Translations under genes and position numbers: made by a program
Part shown: positions 6,311-14,175 of the stretch, one piece after another
Layout: every line of letters begins with the position of its first letter
How positions within the stretch are numbered: position 1 is the stretch's first letter
DNA from: JBEHWX01 sp048498995
GTDB taxonomy: Bacteria; Bacteroidota; Ignavibacteria; OLB7
DNA length: 19,358 bases
Direction: 5' to 3'
Assembly: GCA_048498995.1 (NCBI GenBank)
Contig: JBEHWX010000106.1
Span: 1-19,358 of the forward strand
Notes under the pieces: generated by a model
What the model was told of the DNA's origin: nothing
What the model saw: the letters and a program-made list of their open reading frames with translations, nothing else
Database searches by the model: none

Positions 6311-7258
6311 ATGGAGACGACGATCTTTCCGTACACCCTGGCGCCGGTCGATCTCTTTTCGACCTCGCTGACGCTCACGGCCTCCGCGATCCTCCCCTGC
6401 GGGGTCAAGGCGCATATCGCGATGGTGAGCGTCGCCGGCCGGATCGGCGCCGAGCAGCCCTCGGAGCGCGATCTCTGGGCGATCCGTCATGCGGCGCGGG
6501 ATCTGGTCAACGAGGCAGGAGAGATCAGACGTTACTATGCGCGAAACAATCAGGCGGGATTGATCGTCGATCTCAGGCAACTCAGTCCGCCGGTGCCTCT
6601 CGATCCCGGCTTCCATCCCTCCTGGATGGAGGAGCCGGAAGGCCGCGTTCGGATCCTCGTCTCCCCCGACGCGGAACGTACCGTGCTCGGCGAGCTCCCA
6701 CCCGGGACCGTCACGACCGATCTGACGGAGGCGATCCGGGAGATCACGGCCCACTACGTGGCGCTTGTTGAAGCGCGCGACTGGTACGACACGCCGGTGA
6801 AGCTCGCCGAGGAGGACTGGGAAGATCATCTCGATCACCCGGACTTCATGGATCTGACCTCCCTCCTCCGGCATGATGACGCATCGAGCCCATTGACGGC
6901 GGAGTACTACCGTATAACCGGCGACGGCATCGGGCAGCCGATCGGGCTGATGCGGATCGTCGGAACGTACGCGGATGGCTCGGCCGGGACAGGGGACGCG
7001 AAGCTCATCTCCAGGCGGCTCGAGCGCTTCTGTCGTGAGCTCGAGCCCGGCGCGCTCATCATCGACCTGCGCGACTTCCACTACTCTTACGGCGACGATC
7101 TCGACCTCCACCCTTTCCCCGATCATTCGATGGCGGGGCTGCGATTCGTCGTTGCCCCATCCGCTCTGGAGACCTTCACGCTTCCGGTGGAGCGGGACCT
7201 GGTGGACACCGATGTACTCGCCGCCCTGCGCGCGCTCGGCCACATCCCTCACGCATAG
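6311..7258 (+). CDS. Unknown protein with two copies of one alpha/beta domain
   Basis: 315 residues, not recognised. The two halves align: residues 35-146 and 211-310 each contain a glycine-bearing strand (VAGRIG / IVGTYA), a helix, a strand ending in a DLR motif (LIVDLRQ 84-90; LIIDLRD 249-255), an HP pair, a second strand (RVRILVSP 112-119; GLRFVVAP 276-283) and an acidic Leu-rich helix. The spacing between the two strands is 28 and 27 residues. The strand-DLR pattern is reminiscent of STAS-like folds, but that is only a guess. The linker (150-200) is acidic. There is no signal peptide or membrane segment. The ATG at 6311 lies 14 nt after lysC, without a strong ribosome binding site, and a longer in-frame start would run back over lysC. 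Probably co-transcribed with lysC. Confidence 0.8.
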   Translation: METTIFPYTLAPVDLFSTSLTLTASAILPCGVKAHIAMVSVAGRIGAEQPSERDLWAIRHAARDLVNEAGEIRRYYARNNQAGLIVDLRQLSPPVPLDPGFHPSWMEEPEGRVRILVSPDAERTVLGELPPGTVTTDLTEAIREITAHYVALVEARDWYDTPVKLAEEDWEDHLDHPDFMDLTSLLRHDDASSPLTAEYYRITGDGIGQPIGLMRIVGTYADGSAGTGDAKLISRRLERFCRELEPGALIIDLRDFHYSYGDDLDLHPFPDHSMAGLRFVVAPSALETFTLPVERDLVDTDVLAALRALGHIPHA

Positions 7259-7265
7259 ACCGTTG

Positions 7266-7282
7266 GCGGCGGCACTCGCCGC
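7266..7282 (+). terminator. Small hairpin behind the lysC cluster
   Basis: GCGGCG (7266-7271) and CGCCGC (7277-7282) around a 5-nt loop, 7 nt after the stop at 7258. No T tract follows, so it is only a weak terminator candidate. The rest of 7259-7679 contains the promoter at 7399-7427 and no supported gene. Confidence 0.25.
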
Positions 7283-7398
7283 GGTCGCTCTCGACCCTTG
7301 TTGCCCTCGGCGCCGTCACGAGCCGGCAAGTCTGGCCTCCCATCGCGCGTCGACGTGACGGCGCGGAGGTCACGCGTGGGAATTCCGCGCATCGCATC

Positions 7399-7427
7399 TT
7401 GTCCCGGGTCTCCCTGCGGGCTATATT
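7399..7427 (+). promoter_or_regulatory. Sigma70-like promoter for the AAA+ ATPase
   Basis: TTGTCC (7399-7404), a 17-bp spacer and TATATT (7422-7427). It is 253 bp before the ATPase start, so the leader would be roughly 245 nt. The same CTATATT string occurs before the gene at 4297. Confidence 0.45.
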
Positions 7428-7679
7428 CCTCGCCCGTCCCGAGCCCCTCGGAGCCGGGCGGCTGGTCGTATCACCTCGACACCATCATAGTTCAGAACGT
7501 TCTCGCGGATCACCGCCGCGGCACCGCCGTATCGAGGCTTGCCCGAACACGAGACGAAAGCGCGGACCTGCCACGCTCCGGACCGAATGATGGCACCGCG
7601 CCGTCATCTTCCGAGGGAGAGCGGCTCCCGACCAGCACGGCAGATTTCCGTACACTCACCATCGACCCGACAGATCACC

Positions 7680-9614
7680 ATGCAATCCAATCAGGAAACA
7701 CTCGCGACCGTCGTGCGCGATCTTCGATATCGCCTCGAGCGCATCGTCGCTCGGAAAGCGTCGGCCGACGCTCAACCGGCCGATGCGGACCGGATCATCA
7801 TCGACCCGGAAAGCCAGGCCTGGAGCGCCCTGAGCGCCGTGGTCGACGGATTCGGCCTTTCGACGTTCGAGCGGGATATCCTCCTGCTCTGCCTCGCGAT
7901 GGAGCTCGATCCGGAGATCGAGGCACTCTGCGGCCGCGCCAACGGCGATCCGCGCCGGGCGTTCCCGACGTTCGGGCTCGCGCTGGCGATGCTCTCGGAG
8001 GCGCACTGGAGCGCGCTGGCGCCCGACGCTCCGCTCAGGCGGTGGCGGCTGATCGAGGTCGGCACGGGACCTTCGCTCATGGCCAGCTCTCTGAGAATCG
8101 ACGAACGGATCATGCTCTTCCTCCTCGGCATCGAGTCGCTCGACCGGAGGCTGCTCGATCTGGTCGGGCCGCTGGAGAGCGGGCATCCGGCCATGGATTC
8201 GATCTCCGGCGCGGCCAGAAAGATCGCCGCGATCCTGGAGCAGGGAGATACGGCTCGGCCGGTGATCCAGCTTCATGGCATCAATCCCGACGCGATGCGC
8301 GCCGTGGCCCTGGCCGTCGGGAGCGCGTTCGGCATGAAGATCTACACGCTGCCGGCGACGAATATCCCGGCGGGCATCGACGACCAGCTCGGCATCGCCC
8401 TCCTCTGGGAGCGGGAGACGATGCTCGGCGGCGGCATCCTGGTGATCGAGGCAGGCGACGAATCGCAGGAAGCGCGAGCGGCCGCGACCTCACTGATCGA
8501 GCGGATGCGCTCATCGGTACTGCTGACGATCGGACGCGAGCCGCTGCTGATCGCCCAGCGCGGATCCTCCGCGATCGAGATCGCCACCTCCCCGGCGGAG
8601 GGGCGCCTTCTCTGGCGCGAGGCGCTCGCGAGCATCGCGGTCGATCCGGAAACGATGGTCCCGACCCTCACCAGTCAGTTCAATCTCACCCACGAGCATA
8701 TCCGCTCCGCGGTCGATGAAGTGGCCGGGATGGTGGACGCGGATCCGACCGTCGACCCCGCGGCGGAGCTCTGGAGCGCCTGCCGGCGTCAGTCCCGCGG
8801 ACGGCTCGACGACCTGGCGCAGCGGATCGATCCGCGCGCCGGCTGGGAGGACCTGGTGCTTCCCGACGCGCAGAAGCAGATGCTCAGGCAGATCGTGGCG
8901 CAGGTGCGGCGGCGGACGAAGGTGCAGGAGGAGTGGGGCTTCGGCGGACGGAGCGCCCGCGGACTCGGCACCACCGTTCTTTTCGCCGGAGCCAGCGGCA
9001 CCGGCAAGACCCTTTCGGCCGAGGTGATCGCCGGCGAGCTGAAGCTCGATCTCTATCAGATCGATCTGTCGAACGTGGTCAGCAAGTATATCGGCGAGAC
9101 CGAGAAGAATCTTCGCCGGATCTTCGATGCGGCCGACGAGAGCGGGGCCATCCTCCTGTTCGACGAGGCCGACGCGCTCTTCGGCAAGCGAAGCGAGGTG
9201 AAGGACAGCCACGACCGCTACGCCAACCTGGAGGTGAGCTATCTGCTGCAGCGGATCGAGGCGTATCGCGGGCTGGCGATCCTGACGACGAACATGAAGC
9301 AGGCGCTCGACCAGGCATTTCTCCGCCGCATCCGTTTCATCCTCAGCTTCGAGTATCCGGACGCGGCGCAGCGCGCCGAGATCTGGTGGCGCACGATTCC
9401 GCCGGGGACGCCGACCGACGGCCTGAACTTCTCCAAGCTCTCCTCGCTGAACGTCGCCGGCGGCGCCATCTGGAACATTACGCTGCAGGCCGCGTACCTG
9501 GCCGCCGACGCCGACGAGCCGATCAGGATGCACCATCTGCTGCAGGCGACGCGCATCGAGTACGCCAAGATGGAGAAGTCGCTCACCGACGCCGAAGTGC
9601 AGGGCTGGATCTGA
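7680..9614 (+). CDS. CDC48-like AAA+ ATPase of the contractile-injection-system type
   Basis: 644 residues from the ATG at 7680. The frame is open further upstream, but that part (Arg/Pro/Ser-rich) does not look like protein of this family. The C-terminal AAA+ module is complete: Walker A GASGTGKT (437-444), a VVSKYIGETEKNL pore-loop region, Walker B ILLFDEADALF with D495 and E496, the FGKRSEVKDSHDRYAN stretch, sensor N538 (TTNM) and arginine-finger LRRIRF (R549/R550). Its wording closely matches the AAA+ ATPases encoded with extracellular contractile injection systems (Afp15/PVC-type), whose role there is not settled. The N-terminal half (about 20-400) has a helical part, then an AAA-like fold without Walker A (IQLHGINPDAM in its place) but with a Walker B-like GILVIEAGDE. 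No sheath, tube, baseplate or spike gene is present in the window. It has its own promoter and is probably monocistronic. Confidence 0.85.
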   Translation: MQSNQETLATVVRDLRYRLERIVARKASADAQPADADRIIIDPESQAWSALSAVVDGFGLSTFERDILLLCLAMELDPEIEALCGRANGDPRRAFPTFGLALAMLSEAHWSALAPDAPLRRWRLIEVGTGPSLMASSLRIDERIMLFLLGIESLDRRLLDLVGPLESGHPAMDSISGAARKIAAILEQGDTARPVIQLHGINPDAMRAVALAVGSAFGMKIYTLPATNIPAGIDDQLGIALLWERETMLGGGILVIEAGDESQEARAAATSLIERMRSSVLLTIGREPLLIAQRGSSAIEIATSPAEGRLLWREALASIAVDPETMVPTLTSQFNLTHEHIRSAVDEVAGMVDADPTVDPAAELWSACRRQSRGRLDDLAQRIDPRAGWEDLVLPDAQKQMLRQIVAQVRRRTKVQEEWGFGGRSARGLGTTVLFAGASGTGKTLSAEVIAGELKLDLYQIDLSNVVSKYIGETEKNLRRIFDAADESGAILLFDEADALFGKRSEVKDSHDRYANLEVSYLLQRIEAYRGLAILTTNMKQALDQAFLRRIRFILSFEYPDAAQRAEIWWRTIPPGTPTDGLNFSKLSSLNVAGGAIWNITLQAAYLAADADEPIRMHHLLQATRIEYAKMEKSLTDAEVQGWI

Positions 9615-9621
9615 GCGCGCG

Positions 9622-9645
9622 GCATCCGGCGCCGCATCCGGCGCG
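9622..9645. repeat. Tandem 12-bp repeat
   Basis: GCATCCGGCGCC (9622-9633) followed directly by GCATCCGGCGCG (9634-9645), 8 bp after the ATPase stop codon. The GGCGCC/GGCGCG cores are self-complementary. Confidence 0.6.
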
Positions 9646-9693
9646 CCCTTCGGTGCCGCGGAGCCGCGACGGGCATGCTTCCCGCGACCGCCA

Positions 9694-9739
9694 CGTGGCC
9701 GGCCCTCCGTTGGGCCGGCCCTCCGTTGGGCCGGCCACG
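9694..9739. repeat. Three GGCCGGCC palindromes at 16-bp period within a long dyad; possible terminator
   Basis: GGCCGGCC occurs at 9697-9704, 9713-9720 and 9729-9736, separated each time by CTCCGTTG, that is, a 16-bp unit repeated about 2.5 times. The outer copies extend to perfect 11-bp inverted arms (CGTGGCCGGCC 9694-9704; GGCCGGCCACG 9729-9739). Because each copy is self-complementary, several alternative stems are possible. It lies about 80 bp after the ATPase stop and could terminate that transcript. There is no T tract. Confidence 0.6.
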
Positions 9740-9825
9740 CGCGCATCTCGCATCGTGCACTTCGACCGGCGCGCCGGAGCATCGTGATCGCGTCTGGTGA
9801 ATGCGCGCGGCGGCGGGGTAACGGG

Positions 9826-9846
9826 GATGCACGGATGCACGTGCAT
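9826..9846. repeat. Direct repeat and 12-bp palindrome upstream of ileS
   Basis: GATGCACG is directly repeated (9826-9833, 9834-9841), and the second copy lies in the perfect palindrome ATGCACGTGCAT (9835-9846). It is about 75 bp before the -35 element of the proposed ileS promoter, so it may be a protein-binding site. Confidence 0.4.
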
Positions 9847-9918
9847 CGTTGACGGCCGAGGCTTCCGACGGGCCGTGACGACTCGCGCCGGAGACGATTT
9901 CCGCGCGTGCTTCGTCAT

Positions 9919-9947
9919 TTGCCCATCTCCCCTCGATTGTGTACACT
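9919..9947 (+). promoter_or_regulatory. Promoter of the ileS operon
   Basis: TTGCCC (9919-9924), a 17-bp spacer and TACACT (9942-9947). The expected start near 9954 gives a leader of about 68 nt. Bases 9918-9921 also read TTTG, so a Bacteroidota-type -33 element is possible, but TAnnTTTG is not matched. I see no T-box features in the leader. Confidence 0.5.
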
Positions 9948-10021
9948 GCGACCTTTTACGATCTGTCCTGGGGAGCCATCGGCAATCGAATCCCGGACTC
10001 CCGATCTTTCTTGCAGACCCT

Positions 10022-13000
10022 ATGTTTCCGCAACTTCCCGAGCAGTTGAGCTACACCGAGATCGAGCGGGACGTTCTCGCCTACTGGCGCGAGAACGACG
10101 TGTTCCGCCGCTCGATCGACACCCGTCCGGAAGACAGGACGTGGACCTTCTTCGAGGGCCCTCCGACGGTCAACGGCGTTCCCGGCATTCATCACATTCT
10201 CGCGCGTGGCATCAAGGATCTGTTCTGCCGCTACAAGACGATGCAGGGCTACCGCGTGCATCGCAAGGCGGGATGGGACACGCACGGCCTTCCGGTCGAG
10301 ATCGCGCTCGAGAAGAAGCTCGGCATCAAGGAGAAGGGTGAGATCGAGACCCGCGTCGGCGTGGGGAACTTCAACCGGATGGCCAAGGAGTTCGTCTACG
10401 AGCACATCAATCGCCCGGGCGGCTGGCGCGAGCTCACCGAGCGGATGGGCTACTGGGTCAACCTGGACGATCCCTACATCACCTGCACCAACGAGTATGT
10501 CGAATCGGTCTGGTGGGCGCTCTCCGAGTTCTTCAACAAGGGGCTGATCTACCGCGGATTCAAGATCGTCCCGCAGTGCCCGCACTGCGAGACCCCCCTC
10601 TCCTCCCACGAGCTGGCGCTCGGCTACGACGTGGTGCGCGATCCCTCGCTCTACGTCAAGGTGAAGGTGCGCCCGCAGCAGTCGACGCACGCCGGCGTCG
10701 CCATCCCCGAGAACACCTCCTTCCTGGTCTGGACCACGACTCCCTGGACGCTGATCTCGAACGTCGCGCTGGCCGTCGGCGCCGACATCGATTATCTGGT
10801 CGCGACCGAGCCGGAGAGCGGGCAGACCTACATCTTCGCCGAGGCGCGCCGCGACGCGCTCGATCCCGAGCACACCTGGGCGATCGACGCGCGCGTGAAG
10901 GGACGCGATCTGGAGCGGGTCCGCTACGAGCGGCTCTTCGATTACGTCCCGGTCGAGGAGGATGCCTTCTACGTCGTGCTCGGCGACTTCGTCTCGACCG
11001 AAGATGGCACCGGCATCGTCCATATCGCTCCGGCCTTCGGCCAGGACGACTACGAGGTGGCGCGCCGCTACGGGCTGCCGATCCTCCAGCCGGTGACGCC
11101 CGGTGGACGCTTCACCGACGTGGTGAGCGATTACGCCGGCCGGCCGGTGAAGACGCTCGAGTTCCAGGACCGGGTGGAGGAAGGGGTCGACAAGGAGATC
11201 GTGATCGCGCTGAAGGGACGCGGCCAGGTGCTCAAGTACAGCAACGACTACGAGCACAGCTACCCGCACTGCTGGCGCTGCGACAACCCGCTCATCTACT
11301 ACGCACGCGACTCCTGGTATATCAGAACCACCGAGTACGCCGACCGGATGATCGCCGAGAACAGGACCATCCGCTGGCAGCCGGCGGAGATCGGCGCCGG
11401 ACGCTTCGGCAACTGGCTGGAGGAGAACAAGGACTGGTCGCTCTCGCGTGATCGCTACTGGGGCACGCCGCTTCCGATCTGGGTCAACGAGAGCGATCCG
11501 TCGGATGCCTTCGCCGTCGGCTCGATCGAGGAGCTGAAACAGGGAGAGTACCGGAACGAGGATGGCTCGCTGACGTCGGTGGCCGATATCGCCGACCAGA
11601 TCGATCTGCACAAGCCGTTCGTGGACAACGTGATCTTCCGTCGCGACGGCAAGCTCTATCGCCGCGCGACGGAGCTGATCGACGTCTGGTTCGATTCCGG
11701 CGCGATGCCGTTCGCGCAGTGGCATTATCCGTTCGAGAACCGCGAGATGTTCGAGCGTCATTTCCCGGCGGACTTCATCGCCGAGGGGATCGATCAGACG
11801 CGCGGCTGGTTCTACACGCTGCACGCGATCGCCACTCCCCTGTTCGGGCGCCCGGCGACGCGGAACATCCTGGTCAACGACCTGGTCCTCGACGAGAAGG
11901 GACAGAAGATGTCCAAGTCGCGCGGCAACGTGATCGAGCCGTTCACGATCCTGGATCAGTACGGGGCGGACGCCACGCGCTGGTACATGATCACGAGCTC
12001 TCCCCCCTGGAAGCCGGCGCCGTTCAGCGAGCGCGATCTGAAGAGCACGGTGCTCGCCGATTTCTTCCGCGCGCTAACCAACATCTACAGCTTCTTCGGG
12101 CTGTACGCGAACATCGACGGCTTCACCTATGCCGAGGAGCGGATCCCGGTGGCCGAGCGCGCCGAGCTGGATCGCTGGATCCTCTCGACGATGAACACGA
12201 TGGTCGGCGAGTACACGACGCTGATGGATGCCTACGATCCGACACGCGCCATGCGGATGGTGAGCGAGTTCACCGTGGAGCAGCTGTCGAACTGGTACGT
12301 GCGTCGCAACCGCCGCCGATTCTGGAAGGGGGAGATGTCGCCGGACAAGGTGGCCGCCTATCAGACGCTCTACGAGTGCCTGGTGACGGTGGTGAAGCTG
12401 ATGGCGCCGCTGGCGCCGTTCATCAGCGACTATCTCTACCGCGCGCTCAACGGCGCCACCGGACGCGAGGAGTGGGACTCGGTGCATCTTGCGCGCACGC
12501 CGGAGGTGGAGACCGCGGCGATCGACCGCGCGCTGGAGCGTCGGATGCTCGGCGCGCAGAAATCGGTTGCGCTGGCCCGCATGTTGCGAGAGAAGTCGAA
12601 ACTCAAGGTGCGCCAGCCGCTCCGCCGCATCCTCATCGCCGTCGCCAATGAATCCGAGCGCGAGGAATTCCGTCGCGTCGAGGAGATCATCAAGGATGAG
12701 CTGAACGTGAAGGGTGTCGAATATGTCGGCGCCGACGAAAGCTCCGACGTGGTGCGCAAGAAGGCCAAGCCGAACTTCAAGTCGATCGGCCCGAAATTCG
12801 GCAAGGGAGCCAAGAGCGTGGCCGCGGCGATCAACGGTCTGGACAATCCGCGGGTCGCCGAACTGCTGGCTCACGGTAGCTTGATTCTCACAATCGGGAA
12901 TGATAGCTTCACGATCTTTCCCGAGGACATCGAGATCGTGCACGAGGATATCGAGGGGTGGCTGGTGGCCTCCGAGGGAGCGATCACGGTCGCGCTCGAT

Positions 13001-13291
13001 ACCGAGCTGGACGAGGAGCTCCTGGCCGAGGGTATTGCCCGCGAGCTGGTAAACCGGGTTCAGGGACTTCGAAAGGACTCGGGACTCGACGTCACCGATC
13101 GTATACGCCTGCACGTTGCAGCCGACGAACAACTGGCCGCCACGCTCGCCGCGCAGCGCGAGTACATCATGCGCGAAACGCTCGCCATCGAGCTGCTCCC
13201 CTCCCCGATCGACGCGATGGAAGAAGTCGATCTCGGCGGACTCCAGTGCCGGATTGCCCTGGAGCGAGTGGTGGCCGCCCCGGCCGAGTAA
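10022..13291 (+). CDS. ileS: Isoleucyl-tRNA synthetase, type 2
   Basis: 1089 residues from the ATG at 10022. The upstream in-frame extension to 9797 is Arg/Cys-rich, overlaps the promoter and is not part of the protein. It charges tRNA-Ile with isoleucine and edits misactivated valine. The class I HIGH region appears as PGIHHILARG (H57, H58), followed by GWDTHGLPVE (84-93). The CP1 editing domain carries WTTTPWTL (237-244) and GTGIVHIAPAFGQDDY. KMSKS is intact at 629-633. The anticodon-binding helical domain follows, and the C terminus has the extended type 2 arrangement without the cysteine-rich zinc motif of E. coli-type enzymes. Type 2 enzymes are typical of Bacteroidota and eukaryotic cytosol and are generally poorly inhibited by mupirocin, which is family knowledge. 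There is no Shine-Dalgarno sequence before the ATG. First gene of ileS, DksA-like and lspA. Confidence 0.97.
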   Translation: MFPQLPEQLSYTEIERDVLAYWRENDVFRRSIDTRPEDRTWTFFEGPPTVNGVPGIHHILARGIKDLFCRYKTMQGYRVHRKAGWDTHGLPVEIALEKKLGIKEKGEIETRVGVGNFNRMAKEFVYEHINRPGGWRELTERMGYWVNLDDPYITCTNEYVESVWWALSEFFNKGLIYRGFKIVPQCPHCETPLSSHELALGYDVVRDPSLYVKVKVRPQQSTHAGVAIPENTSFLVWTTTPWTLISNVALAVGADIDYLVATEPESGQTYIFAEARRDALDPEHTWAIDARVKGRDLERVRYERLFDYVPVEEDAFYVVLGDFVSTEDGTGIVHIAPAFGQDDYEVARRYGLPILQPVTPGGRFTDVVSDYAGRPVKTLEFQDRVEEGVDKEIVIALKGRGQVLKYSNDYEHSYPHCWRCDNPLIYYARDSWYIRTTEYADRMIAENRTIRWQPAEIGAGRFGNWLEENKDWSLSRDRYWGTPLPIWVNESDPSDAFAVGSIEELKQGEYRNEDGSLTSVADIADQIDLHKPFVDNVIFRRDGKLYRRATELIDVWFDSGAMPFAQWHYPFENREMFERHFPADFIAEGIDQTRGWFYTLHAIATPLFGRPATRNILVNDLVLDEKGQKMSKSRGNVIEPFTILDQYGADATRWYMITSSPPWKPAPFSERDLKSTVLADFFRALTNIYSFFGLYANIDGFTYAEERIPVAERAELDRWILSTMNTMVGEYTTLMDAYDPTRAMRMVSEFTVEQLSNWYVRRNRRRFWKGEMSPDKVAAYQTLYECLVTVVKLMAPLAPFISDYLYRALNGATGREEWDSVHLARTPEVETAAIDRALERRMLGAQKSVALARMLREKSKLKVRQPLRRILIAVANESEREEFRRVEEIIKDELNVKGVEYVGADESSDVVRKKAKPNFKSIGPKFGKGAKSVAAAINGLDNPRVAELLAHGSLILTIGNDSFTIFPEDIEIVHEDIEGWLVASEGAITVALDTELDEELLAEGIARELVNRVQGLRKDSGLDVTDRIRLHVAADEQLAATLAAQREYIMRETLAIELLPSPIDAMEEVDLGGLQCRIALERVVAAPAE

Positions 13292-13329
13292 GTGCCCTGT
13301 GGAGAAACTTCAAACGACGATATAGCATT

Positions 13330-14169
13330 ATGGCAAAGAACACGCAGAAGTCCTCATCGGGAGAGAAGAAGGCGTCGACCGACAAGGCGTCGGCTTCCGA
13401 ATCGAAGTCGGCCGCGGCAAAGAAGGCCGCGCCGGCCGCCTCGTCGAAGACGGTGACGAAGGCCGAGGAGAAGCCGACCGCGGCCAAGGGGGCAAGCAAG
13501 AGCGCGGGCACCACGAAGAAGGCGGCCCCCGAGGCCCCGAAGGCCGAAGCGCCGAAGGCTGAGGCACCGAAGGCCGTGGCTCCGCAGGCGCAGGCTCCGC
13601 AAGCGCAGGCTCCCGCCTCTTCGTCTCCGGGCGCCGCGGCCAAGCCGGCTGCGACGGCCGCGAAGAAGCCGGGCGTTGCCCCGAATCCGAAGAAGCTCCC
13701 GAAGGAGATCTTCTCCGCCTCGACCGGCACGCAGACGACCGATCCGTTCCCGCCGAAAGATCTCGACAAGTTCCGTCAGCTCATCCAGGATATCCGTGTC
13801 GAGAATGTGGAGGAGCTCGAAGCGCTCACCGAGCAGCTCCGCGAGATGACCTCCAGCGACAACCTGGACGACAACAGCGCCTACTCGCTCCACATGGCCG
13901 AGCAGGGAACCGACGCCATGGAGCGGGAGAAGACCTTCCTGCAGGCGCAGCGCACCAGCGACTACATCAAGAAGCTCGACGAGTCGCTCCGCCGCATCCA
14001 GGACGGCTCCTTCGGCCTCTGCCGCGTCTGCGGACTGCGTCTGGACAGCAAGCGCCTGATGGCGGTCCCGGTCACCCAGGTCTGCACCTATTACAAGAAC
14101 ACCTCGAAGCCGTGCGAGCCGGGACGCCTTCAGATGGAGGCGATGGGGATCACGGACGATGACAATTAA
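13330..14169 (+). CDS. TraR/DksA-type zinc finger protein with a Lys/Ala/Pro-rich N-terminal tail
   Basis: 279 residues. Residues 1-135 are low-complexity Lys, Ala, Pro and Ser with EAPKA/QAPQA repeats (around 70-100), resembling histone H1-like bacterial tails. Residues 138-279 form the conserved part: a helical pair (FRQLIQDIRVENVEELEAL ... DYIKKLDESLRRIQ) and the finger CRVC (C231, C234) with C252 after 17 residues. The usual fourth ligand, two residues after C252, is replaced (CTYYK). C262 is the only nearby substitute. DksA/TraR proteins bind RNA polymerase through the secondary channel and tune transcription. The usual acidic DxxDxA tip is not evident, so a DksA-like activity is not assured. 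The ATG at 13330 is the first after the ileS stop (38 nt). lspA begins 6 nt after the stop. A role as a nucleoid- or polymerase-associated protein is inference. Confidence 0.85.
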   Translation: MAKNTQKSSSGEKKASTDKASASESKSAAAKKAAPAASSKTVTKAEEKPTAAKGASKSAGTTKKAAPEAPKAEAPKAEAPKAVAPQAQAPQAQAPASSSPGAAAKPAATAAKKPGVAPNPKKLPKEIFSASTGTQTTDPFPPKDLDKFRQLIQDIRVENVEELEALTEQLREMTSSDNLDDNSAYSLHMAEQGTDAMEREKTFLQAQRTSDYIKKLDESLRRIQDGSFGLCRVCGLRLDSKRLMAVPVTQVCTYYKNTSKPCEPGRLQMEAMGITDDDN

Positions 14170-14175
14170 CAACGC

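Noticed and set aside
5720..7252. Minus-strand frame of 510 codons across lysC and the next gene
   Set aside because: Antisense to a clear aspartate kinase and spans two separate genes; composition is that of a shadow frame.
7539..7679. N-terminal extension of the AAA+ ATPase to 7539
   Set aside because: Low-quality Arg/Pro/Ser/His sequence; the ATG at 7680 begins sequence that fits a helical N-terminal domain.
9797..10021. N-terminal extension of ileS
   Set aside because: Arg/Cys-rich, overlaps the promoter, and the family begins at MFPQLPEQ with the ATG at 10022.
9956..11824. Minus-strand frame of 622 codons opposite ileS
   Set aside because: Antisense of a conserved synthetase; no recognisable protein pattern.
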